Shown here piece after piece: positions 35,739-45,883 of a stretch of 64,000 nt of DNA. The position numbers and the translations under genes are program-made. Source of the stretch: Galerina marginata (Eukaryota; Basidiomycota; Agaricomycetes; Agaricales; Galerinaceae); the NCBI GenBank assembly GCA_023014335.1, contig JAECYW010000012.1, positions 1,426,001 to 1,490,000 on the forward strand, in the 5' to 3' direction. The notes under the pieces are model-generated. The model did not search any database, was not told the origin of the DNA, and worked only from the letters and a program-made list of their open reading frames with translations. Every line of letters starts with the position of its first letter. Position 1 is the first letter of the stretch.

Positions 35739-36275
35739 TTATTGCTCTGCTGCTAAAAATGGGTTGGCAATCTCCTCTGAGCCATCTACGGGATTGAGAA
35801 CTGTTATTGTCGGGCCTCTGAGAACGGTCAAACCCAATGAACGAATGTGTGGTTCAGGCACTATGGATGTCAATCTGAATATAAGGTTGTAAAGAAATAA
35901 CAGCCAAAGCACGACTGACATTGCAGCTCTTCTGTGACATCGTCAAGAACAAGATTTAAGAGTTGATCATAGCCTTTTAAAATGCCAGTTACTGAAAAGC
36001 AGTAGTGAGTTGATAGAGGCGAAGAAATCAGATTGTCTTGCAACACACCTTCCCGTCCGCCAGTGAATTTCACTCGGATGCGTTCATCAACGTATTTGGA
36101 AAGATCAAGGATCGCCTCTCGTCTGGGCTTGTCTGCGGCTGATACTGAAGCCTGTGGCCCTCCCATTGGGCGTTTTATTGGACCCCCTCTCCCACCTCGA
36201 GCTGCACCGCGGCCCTATCCCTTCAGTTGATATGAAATTCAAAGAGCGAAATGGATGACTTACCCGATCTGCCAT
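35739..36275 (-). CDS. LSM7: U6 snRNA-associated Sm-like protein LSm7
   Basis: Four exons on the minus strand: 36264-36275, 36049-36214, 35920-35991 and 35739-35860. They join in frame to 123 aa. The first coding exon is only 12 nt (MADR). A Gly/Arg-rich leader (GRGAARGGRGGPIKRP) precedes the Sm1 motif ILDLSKYVDERIRVKFTGGR, then TGILKGYDQLLNLVLDD, and the Sm2 motif LGLTVLRGPTITVLNP. Length and order fit LSm7. In the LSm1-7 ring it promotes decapping in the cytoplasm; in LSm2-8 it binds the U6 snRNA 3' end in the nucleus. It is convergent with the nucleotidyltransferase gene and divergent from importin beta, with 297 bases between the two start codons. Confidence 0.93.
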
Positions 36276-36572
36276 GATTGAGCACTAAAAGACACAAGGC
36301 GATGAGCAGCCTTGTTGTTGAGGCAAGTGTAAGGGAAGAGAATGCGGACGACCCTTGTCTGAGAAGGCGTGGTGAAAAAATTGAACTTTGCCCAAATTGT
36401 GGCTAAACTGCATTGCTTTGGTGCAACCATCACCTGCCTGCCTCAGTTCCTTTTTTTACCATCCTTTCTTCCTCCCCCTCATCGGGACATCGCCCTCTTG
36501 CTCAAGCTCTTAGACGTTCACGTATCTTCCTCCCTTTAATCACCATTTTCACTGCCGTTTCTATTCTCAAAT

Positions 36573-39500
36573 ATGAACGCAACGGAACTTCTCGCAAATA
36601 CCCTTCTCCAGGTATGCCACCATAACTTGCGCGTCTCTTAACGCGATAAACTGATTGCATTACTTCAATTCTTCAAGATGCAAGTATACGTCAAGATGCC
36701 ACACAGAAAATGGAGACTGCTGCCCATGACAACTATGTATGAGCCTGGTTTTACTTTTCATCCTGCCCCCCTTTTTGTTCACTTCAGTTCTGTGATGTAG
36801 CCCCAGTACATGCTGATGCTCTCAAGTGTACTAGTTGACGACAATACACCGATTCATGTCCGTAACGCCGCTGGCCTTGCGTTGAAGAATGCTTTAACTG
36901 CTCGAGTATGCAATTTTCCCATTTTTGAGCGCCTGACACTCATTTTTATCTCGATCGCAGGAGACCGTTCGACAGACAGACATGACCAACAGGTGGCTGT
37001 CTCTACCCAATGAAACCAAATCAAAAATCAAACAGGATGCCCTTATCACCCTGGGTTCGAGTTCTGCGAAGGCTGGAACGTTCGCGTCGCAGGTCGTCTC
37101 AGCAATTGCAGCCGTGGAGCTGCCGCAGGGACATTGGGCGGATTTAATTGAGATCCTTCTCGGTTTTGTCAACAACCAAACCAATGCCAACCTGAGGATA
37201 TCGACCCTTCAGACCATCGGTTTTATCTGCGAGGCGATTGTGAGGCATATCTATCCAAATCAGCAATAACAACCTCTCACCGATCTATTTACAGAAACCC
37301 GAGATCCTGAGCCTACGATCGAACGAAATCTTGACGGCAGTCATCCAGGGAGCACGGAAGGAGGAGCCTTCGACAGAGGTTCAGTTGGCTGCAATTCACG
37401 CGTTGTACAACTCCCTCGAGTTTGTGCGAGAAAACTTTGATCGTGATGTGAGCTTTTTTTTGTCTCATTCGAATCGTTACAGTCCTTAACAAACACAATA
37501 TCAGGGCGAGCGCAACTACATCATGCAGGTCGTATGCGAAGCCACCCAGAACTCTTCCGTCTCTGTTCAAGTAGGCGCGTTTGAGTGTCTTGTGCGGATC
37601 ATGAGCCTCTATTACGACAAGATGTCTCTCTACATGGAGCAAGCTTTATTCGGGGTAATCACCAACATCATCATGTTACATCATGTCCACTGACTCGAGC
37701 CTGCATTATAGTTGACCGTGGTCGGCATGAAGCATCCTGATGAGCGAGTTGCCCTACAGGCGGTAGAATTCTGGTCGACTGTTTGCGAGGAAGAGGTGGA
37801 CCTCGCCATTGAGGCACAGGAGGTAATTACTCATTTTTTCAAATGTTTGACTGTCATCTCAACACATTAACAGGCGCAAGAGTACGGTGATGTACCTGAG
37901 ACGGAGTCCAAATTCTTCGCCAAAATTGCACTTCCAGAAATCGTCCCTGTTCTCCTCCAGCTCTTGACCCGGCAGGAGGAAGACGCCGAGGAAGACGAAT
38001 GGAACATTTCCATGGCTGCCGCCACCTGCCTTGCTCTCCTAGCCGGGGCGGTTCAGGATGCCGTTGTGCCTTCGGTTATTCCTTTCATTGAAGCTCACAT
38101 TAAGTCGGAAGATTGGCATTATCGCGAAGCAGCTATCATGACTTTTGGCTCCATCCTCGAAGGACCAGACCCATCCGTCCTCACGCCGCTTGTCAATCAA
38201 GCGCTTCCTCTGCTCATCGACATGATGACCGATAGCAACCTTCACGTCAAAGATTCCACCGCTTGGACTCTTGGACGTATTTGTGACCTTTTAATCACGA
38301 CTATCAAACCCGATGTGCATCTTCATCCTCTCATTACTGCTCTTGTCAACGGCTTACACGACAGCCCTCGTATCGTGGCGAACTGCTGCTGGGCTCTAAT
38401 GAACCTTGCCGATCAGTATAGTATCTATTACGAGGATGATGGTGAGCCTCCGCAGAATGGACCATTGTCCCCTTATTATGAGGGTGTCGTTCAGGCACTG
38501 CTGCGTGTAACCGAAAGGTATTTTGAAACCTCCTTACATCTATTTTGGTATTCATCATCTTTATCCAGCGCCGGAAATGAATCAAACTATCGTACTGCTG
38601 CCTACGAAGCAATTACATCGTATCTCACCCAAGCCACTCCTGATGCTATTGCAGTCGTTCAGAGCACTGCTGTCACCGTGCTCCAGCGAATGGAGCACTT
38701 GCTGACCATACAGGTACATTTTCAATCTACTTTCTCAAATGTTCCTTCATCTGAACTTAAATTGCCAGAACCAAATTCTCGGTGTGGATGATCGCAACAA
38801 TTGGAACGAACTCCAGAGCAACTTATGCAGTGTTGTCATTGTAAGTCCCGACCTAGATCTTAAAATTCTTATCTCCATCTAATTAAACCTGCAGTGTGTG
38901 GTCCGCAAGTTGAACGATGGGATTCAACCACTCGCAGATCGCATCATGACTCTCGTTCTGCAACTAATACAGTCCGCTGGCAAGACTTCAACAGTCCTTG
39001 AAGATGCCTTCCTCGTAGTAGGCTCACTCGCTTCTGGTATCTACACCCCAGACCTGTGTCTCACTTGTCTCTGATAAATCTTCTTTTCTAGCCCTGGAAA
39101 CCCGCTTTGCTCCTTATATCCAGGCCTTCCTTCCATATCTCTACCCGGCTCTCAAGGCTCATGAAGATACTCAACTTTGCACAGTTGCGGTTGGCATCAT
39201 TGGCGATATCTCGCGTGCTCTTGGCGAACAAAGTGGCCAATATGCTGGTCCTTTCATGACGGTCCTCTTGGAGAACCTTCAAAGTGACGTTTTGAACCGC
39301 AACGTCAAGATTTCTATCTTGTCCTGCTTCGGTGATATTGCCCTGGCCATCGGTCCCGCTTTCGAGCCTTACTTCGAGACCACGATGGGCGTTCTCAGGC
39401 AAGCCGGTGCTGTTGAGCCTAACCCTGTAAGTTGCTCTACTTCAGCAATCAGATTTTAGATTGAAATACTCAACATTTGTTCTTTCAGCTGGACTATGAC

Positions 39501-39966
39501 CTTGTTGATTATGTTGGACAACTTCGTGAGGGCATTCTTGAGGCATATACGGGTATCGTTACAGGCTTGAAGAAAACAGAAAAAGGTGACTACTTTACTC
39601 CTATCCTCATGCTATTCATAACTGACCAGTTTCTTTTACACAGCCTCTCTTCTCATTCCTCATTCACAAAACATGTTAGAATTAGGTCCACCGCTTGCCT
39701 CACAGATGAAGAACGCTCAGACTCCTTAATGCGGTTGTCGTACGGTCTCATCGGTGATCTGGCAGAATGTTTTTCGAATGGACAGCTTAAGCAGTTGTTC
39801 CTCGCGAACTGGATCGCAGCTGAGTTGCGTTCCAGAGGTCGCATGCCAGACGAGACCTAAGAAAACAATGCGCTGGGCACGCGAGGTATGTTTTCATACA
39901 TCACTTCCAATGCTATTTCTTCTCACCTTTGGCCCTCTGTAGATGGTGAAAATTGCCACCCAGTAG
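36573..39966 (+). CDS. Importin subunit beta-1 (karyopherin beta, Kap95-like)
   Basis: ATG 36573 ([13 protein letters not shown]). Many exons with short introns, for example 36612-36679 and 37802-37873. HEAT-repeat protein with the characteristic segments [94 protein letters not shown] and [14 protein letters not shown]. The C-terminus [27 protein letters not shown] and MVKIATQ ends at 39966. It carries importin-alpha/NLS cargo through nuclear pores and binds RanGTP at its N-terminal HEAT repeats. Three probable one-base insertions lie in the last exons: gg at 39685-39686, tt at 39695-39696, and T at 39858, which makes a stop just before the final KKTMRWARE. Because the gene is essential and the sequence beyond is intact, errors in the sequence are likely. 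Confidence 0.93.
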
Positions 39967-40840
39967 ATTCTCTCTTTCCTCGATCGATTCTTTGTTTTGA
40001 TTTCCATTCAGTCTCTCTATTACCCATTTCAACGCCTTTCTTTTATTTTTTCTCAATCCATCATCATGCAATCTACATTCTCGGTCTAGTTGTCGCATCG
40101 CCTCTCAAGGAGGCACATTATAAAGTTACGAATTGCATGTAATAGACGAACGGACTATGGCTGTCCGAAGCACTCACGATAACGTTACCTAGTACCTCTC
40201 TTTTTCTCATCACTCCTGTCTCCACACGCCTGTATCCTTTACCGACTCAGCTCTTGTTCAGTTTTTCATTTCAATACTATTCCCATCACTTATATTCTTT
40301 GCATTTTTGACCATCATCACGCCTTGGGCTTACAACGACTTTGGAGCTTTCTTACATTATTTCACCCGCCTTTTCTCCTTTCGACAATTGAATCTATTCC
40401 ATCAACGCCTGCCTTGCACTATTGTATTGTACGCAACCGAGTCGGTTTAAATGACAAATCCCCAGCATAGATATTTTCTGGTCTCAGATTCATCAAACGC
40501 CAAAAGTTTGAAGAATGGGTCACAAGTTCTGGAGTGACTGTCACTCTTGGTCAAGGTCAAGCAACCACACTCACTGTCATTGTGTCATTGTCGAATCCGA
40601 TTCAGTGGGTGACTTGTTCGTTTGCATGTTCTCAGTTCTTCGCAGGTAACTAATTAAAAGGCATTTTCCCTCCAGCTGTAAACCGTAAAAACCAGGTGGA
40701 ATCCCAGACGCCTGTTGGGCGTATCATGGGATCCTTTCATGAGGATACCTTTGGGATACCTCACCGCTACTCCGGAAATATGGATACCGGATCCTCGACT
40801 AAGATGCCAGACTCTAACCGTCCAAGCTCTAACCACGAAG
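39967..40840. other. Intergenic region, pyrimidine-rich
   Basis: About 870 bases, markedly C/T-rich on the plus strand from 39970 to 40430. No gene recognised. The right part is the presumed promoter of the dioxygenase gene. Confidence 0.45.
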
Positions 40841-42237
40841 ATGTCGCCTTCTGCTTTACCCCCATTTCCAGACGACCTACCTATACGGGACCTTGTCGTT
40901 GTCGATTTCAAGCTATTAAAAGTCGGAGATAAAGCTCAAGGCAAATGCTTTATGGCAAGCCGCCACTACATGGGGCTTTTGGTAGTAGGTGTAGCAGCAT
41001 TGCTCAGGAATTTGCCTTGAAGCATTCTACAGCTTGAAAAACTACGAGGCCGAAGACTGTGTAGAAGCTATGTTCAAGATGGGGAGAGAGACGTTGGTCC
41101 TTCCATTCGAAGAGAAGATGAAATACTGGCAAGGCAACAAAGGAGCATCCTTCGGGTAATGTCTCCCCACGAATTGTTTGAATAAAGCTAAAATGTACCT
41201 TCCAGATATAAGGTTGCCGGCGCGACCTATGCAGATATCGATGGATCCACCGACGTCGCTGAATTCATAAATGTTTCCAAGGACGATGCCTTAGCATACC
41301 CGACGATTGTCCACAAAGTCTACCCAACTACCGTCAACGTTCATATGGAGGAAGCTATCCGACCCTTCATCCGATCTTGCCTCGAAACTAATCGTGTCTT
41401 AATGAATGTCCTCAATCAAAAGTTGGAACTTCCTGCAGGAACACTTTCCGAGCTTCACTGTCCCGAGAAGGAATGTATCTCTGAGGCGAGGTGCATCAAG
41501 GTGCCACCTGCCCCGAAGGATACCAAGATAGCGTTAGGAGCACACACAGACTTCGGAAGGTCAGTCGGACAATTGGGTCCCTTCAGGCGATTCTTAATTA
41601 TCTCTATCCGCACTTCTAGCATTTCATTTCTTGTCAATCGACTGGGTGGTTTGCAAGTCCTAGTTTCTAACCCTCAAAGCGGTAGTAGTGAATGGGCATT
41701 TGTCAAGGTAAATTGATTGACGACGTTGTTTCTGCTGGGTCATACAATTAAGAAGGATTTCTTTGTTTAATAGCCTATCGAAGGCTATGCTATCTGCAAC
41801 ATTGGGGATACGCTAAGCATCTTAAGCGGTGGAATTTTAAAGTCTTGCGTTCATCGAGTCGTGTGAGTGAATTCTGTATCTCAACACGTCACCACCTTAC
41901 AGGTCAACAGACCACCTCCCGGAGATCAAGCAAAACACGAGCGCTGGTCGCTTGTTTATTTTGCAAGACCGACCAACGATGTTTATCTTCAAGCGTTGTC
42001 AGACAAAAGCCCGCTTATTGCAGAAGCTGTTAGAAAGGCAGACAAATCATTATACACTCCTGGGATGACAGCAGCGCAGTGGTTCGCCATGAGACAGACA
42101 CAGCACCGAACGGACAGTGATAAGGTTCGTGATCTCCACCCGCGAAGTGTTCTGGCTAAGAATTTGATCACTATCATGTGTAGGGAATTGACACCATACT
42201 TGCCTCGGGACCAAAAATGGTCGAGGCGCAAGTGTGA
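40841..42237 (+). CDS. 2OG-Fe(II) dioxygenase of the isopenicillin N synthase-like family
   Basis: Start at 40841 (MSPSALPPFPDDLP). The N-terminal DIOX_N region includes ALWQAATTWGF, YSLKNYEAEDCVEAMFKMG and LPFEEKMKYWQGNKGASFGY. The catalytic core has GAHTDFGSISFL, giving the iron-binding HxD, then LGGLQVL, and GGILKSCVHRVV, giving the distal His. NRPPPGDQAKHERWSLVYF supplies the Arg-x-Ser that binds 2-oxoglutarate. The C-terminus is MTAAQWFAMRQTQHR, and the last exon ends ASGPKMVEAQV. Introns are short and mostly regular. Near 40940 an extra G shifts the frame between KVGDKAQ and ANALWQ; the following exon junction near 41020 is also unclear. Substrate unknown: this family oxidises many small molecules, and there is no biosynthetic cluster here to suggest one. 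Confidence 0.85.
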
Positions 42238-42366
42238 AATACCCGCAGCATGCTTATATCAACATGAATCTTCATCAACTTTGTGAAATTATTTCTAAAC
42301 GTGTATATACCAAATACCCAAAAAACTGACAATGTGAAAATCCTTCATTATATTTAAACCAAAACC

Positions 42367-45300
42367 TCAAGAGGAAACCTGATTCACAACTTGGACGAGC
42401 GTTTCACCCAAAACCTTTGTATCCCTGCCCAAGAAGTACTGGTCCCAGGCTGTTTTTACCGATACTTCGACAGAGGCCCGGAATGCACTGGTGGCCATCG
42501 TATTGTTTGTAAAACTCTGAACGTAGAGGTGAGGCGCATCCGGGTTCTGTCGAAATGTATGCTCCGCCATAGCGCATGTACCTATCAGAACAACTCGTCG
42601 GAGGCAAATTTCATCTGCCAGCTTCAAGGCCTACTCACCCACGATTATCAGTAGAGTTCGATACCCATTGAGAATATCTGCACCCCTCAAAGAAGGGATA
42701 TTATCCACCCAGATCAATAGACAGCGTTTGAATTCCTTAACGGAATTCTTGACTCTATTCTAGAAAATTTCAGTCAGGACACATCAGTAACATACAAGTA
42801 ATGTAACAAGAACCTTCAAAACATGTTGCGGTCGTTGGCTACGCGAGTTATTATAAAACCTATACTATAATTAAGGACCAAGTTCAGTGTCCGATCTTGT
42901 TTTGTGACAGAGAATATACTTACAGGCTAGACAGAATATCTACCCAAGTGAGCAAGAAAAAGTAGTAACACTCCGACCTTCAACTGTAGATTCGACAGAA
43001 ATGATATTAGCGGACATACACTGACATGGTGAAGGATATACCCAATTAGGATAACAAAGTAAAGTGTCTTGGACAAGTTTATCGAGAGATTGTGTTTCAT
43101 TGAGGACGTGAAGTGTGCTACATCAAGTCAGTTACGAAGTAAACCCGCAGTCAGCTTGGCGTACCTCTTAAAAACGTCAATGCTGTTGGGAGAGATCGGA
43201 TACGAAATCGGTGTTTCCTGTATGGAGAACCAGTCTGCTAAACTTTAGTAAGGGGTGCAAGAAGGGTGAAAGAAATTCCGACCATTTTCATTCTGTGTAG
43301 GAGGAAAAGGCAGCGTTGAAGATGTCTGATGCATCTCATATGGTAACTCGGAAGGTAGATGAGTTTGGCGCGGACTTGGCATCGGGGGAAACATAAGCAT
43401 TTGGCTGGTCCCAATACTAAGACGGCGATTTATTTCTTTATCTGCACAAAGTTGTAAGGAGAAGATAAACCAATGGTGCTACAGCTTACATGGATCGGTC
43501 AAGGGTTTGAAGGAAGCCTCGATCTCTGGAAAAGTAGGCCGCTTGGCTGGTTCATGCTGCCAACAGTCTTGGATAAGATTCCATAATGATTTGTTCATTG
43601 AATTTGGGTATTCAGGTCGGTTCTGTTTGTCAATAACCCAACGATAAAATGTCCTACGCGGTACGTCGGCAAATGGAACAAGTCCAGTGTGTATCTGCCA
43701 AGATGTCATCGCAAAACTGTAGACATCAGCAGGGTAATCAATAGGATCCCCTTCCAGATATTCAGGGGCCATGTAGCTGAGGGTACCCTGAATAACACGA
43801 GAGTTAGATTGCGAGGCTTTCCCTTGGTCTTTCAGCTGAGAAAGTCCAAAATCACAAATGAGAGCCTTGTGGTCATCACCAATGAGGATGTTCGCCTAGA
43901 GCCGAGTCGTGTCATGACAAATGGTACTACAAAAAAGCGAAGGGGTGCTCACAGCTTTTAGATCTGCATGAATGATAGACTGGCTGTGTAAGTACATCAT
44001 GCCAACCGACACTTGATGAAGCTGAAAAAGTAATGAGTAAGTGAACTACAAAGCAGGAGTAGAAAACACCTACTATTGACATTCGATTGACTTCTGGGAA
44101 CTCCCTAATATAATCCATAACATTTCCATTTGGGCAATATTTCGTGACAAGAAAAGGCTGGGGATTCCAGTTTGAACAAGTTCGATAACGGACTGATTCA
44201 GAAGAGATAAACCTTATCAGACTCCAAACAAGCACCATAGAACGGCACGATTCTGGGATGGTTTAGTCGTAACCTGCGCAAAAATCAGATCTTTTGCCTG
44301 AGAAGGAAAGAACGGGACCAGCCAAATTTTTATCTCCTTTTCGAATGCCTGCATCAGAAACAAGAATCAGAGCACAGGTGATATCAGGCAAGTGTACGGC
44401 TGCGACCTTTAAATGCTTGTCATTTCGGACGTCCATGAGAAGTTCCTCGTGCATCTCTTTCACGGCTACGACCTGGGGTTATTGGTTCAAATGCAAGCCT
44501 TCACAGCAGTATGAAGAACAAAACCCACTTCTGCATGCCATAAACCTCGGAATACTTTTCCAAAACCTCCCGCACCTAAACAGTCGTCTTCTCCTCTTGC
44601 GTATTCGACTTCAAGGCTTGTGATCTGCCAGGGAGCAACACTAGACCGTAGAGCTCCCGTTGAAACTTTTTGAAGCGCAGTGACCTGCTCTGCGGATGAA
44701 TCTCTCGGAGGGTTGATCTTCGTTTCCAGAATTTGTACGGCTTTGGAGATGCTTCATTGGGATATGAATGTGACATTATCCAGGCATAAAGTGGCTCGAA
44801 TACCTTCATCAGTGCAAGTAAAGTTTCCTCCAAACGCAGATTATTGGCACGAAGGGCGTCGATTATTCTTTGGTCGTTCTGGGAAATACCGTCTAGGTAA
44901 CTAATGAGTTGTTGTTGATCGCGTTTGGATGCTTCAACGATCTCTGCTTGTATTTCGACAATAGAAAAATTGGCTCCGACCTGGGGCAATATGGTAAGGT
45001 TATTCTGGCTACGCAGCGGCTGGGAAAGATTTATAACAAACTTGAAATGCAAAGAAGGCATCCGTCAACCTGGATTCGGATACGACAAGAGCCTTTTCCA
45101 TCTGTTCTTGATGCAATAAACGCCATGCCAGCCCCTTCCCGGCGAGTTCGCTTATGGTATCTCGTACAGAAATGCACACACTAAACTGTATTTAGTTGGG
45201 TAGTTGCTGACATGGTATATGCCCGACCTTTCGAGAACATTCAACTGTTGCTGGATTAAAGAGGTCCTGTCTGTTTCGTATTGAGCAGAAACTTGTTCCA

Positions 45301-45427
45301 GAAGGCGTTGGGTTCGATTGATGAGAAGAGTGCATCGTTCCTTGTGAACCTGTAGTGCAGGTATTTGCTCCCTTGCAACCTTCAACGCCAATACGGCAAC
45401 CTGAAGAATTGGGAGTAGCTCTATCAT
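42367..45427 (-). CDS. MLKL-like N-terminal domain, TKL-type kinase and C-terminal domain of unknown type (kinase copy 1)
   Basis: Start at 45427 (MIELLPILQ) or 45439. The N-terminal helical bundle (IPALQVHKERCTLLINR, then ISELAGKGLAWRLLHQEQ, LTDAFFAFQ and VGANFSIVEIQAE) resembles the N-terminal domain of MLKL-type proteins. The kinase domain is complete: glycine loop GAGGFGKVF, VAVKEMHEE, alpha-C FEKEIKIW, catalytic loop IIHADLKAANIL, DFG in ICDFGLSQL and APE in SYMAPEYLEGD. The catalytic Asp is kept although HRD reads HAD. A Pro-rich linker (PPMPSPRQTHLPSELP) leads to a C-terminal region with LDKLVQDTLLCYPNW, LLIWVDNIPSLRGADILNGY and GTCAMAEHTFRQNPDAP, ending at 42367. The gene at 45884-48749 has the same three parts. 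Family knowledge suggests signalling by phosphorylation and possibly membrane action of the helical bundle; neither is proven here. Confidence 0.8.
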
Positions 45428-45883
45428 CAAGGCTGGCACCTAGGACAAACTTGAAGGCTATGTGACCACTGGCAGTTCGGGCGGTGGTGGCGAGAGGAGA
45501 GAAGTTATCTGGGCTGTGCCTCATGGAACACATACTCAAGTTCAACGTTATCATTGTCAGGCCGCAGGCGCCTAAAGCGGCCAGGAACAGCGAAAAGTGT
45601 GCCCTATATTTGGATGTGTCAAGGAAATAGCCGAGGTTTGATTTGGTCGATGGTCGATCGAAATTCACAACCTGGAGGTTTGTAAGAATCCAGAAAAGAT
45701 AATTTGGCGGCCTTGAATTTATTCCTTGCATCTGGGGGGTGATACAGGTATATATTCACATACCGAAGAATGTAACGTTTTTTCTTGTTGTTTCTGGAAT
45801 TCACTGACCACATTTGGTACTCCATCACTGCGCGGATTCGGGTTTGACTTCCAATGGAACATATTCCAACCAAATATTATTAT
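45428..45883. other. Spacer between the two kinase genes
   Basis: 456 bases between the start of kinase copy 1 and the stop of kinase copy 2. An open minus-strand frame overlaps it but resembles nothing known. Presumed promoter of copy 1. Confidence 0.45.

Noticed and set aside
45192..45731. Minus-strand frame of 179 codons upstream of kinase copy 1
   Set aside because: It overlaps the true first exon in a different frame and has no recognisable domain.
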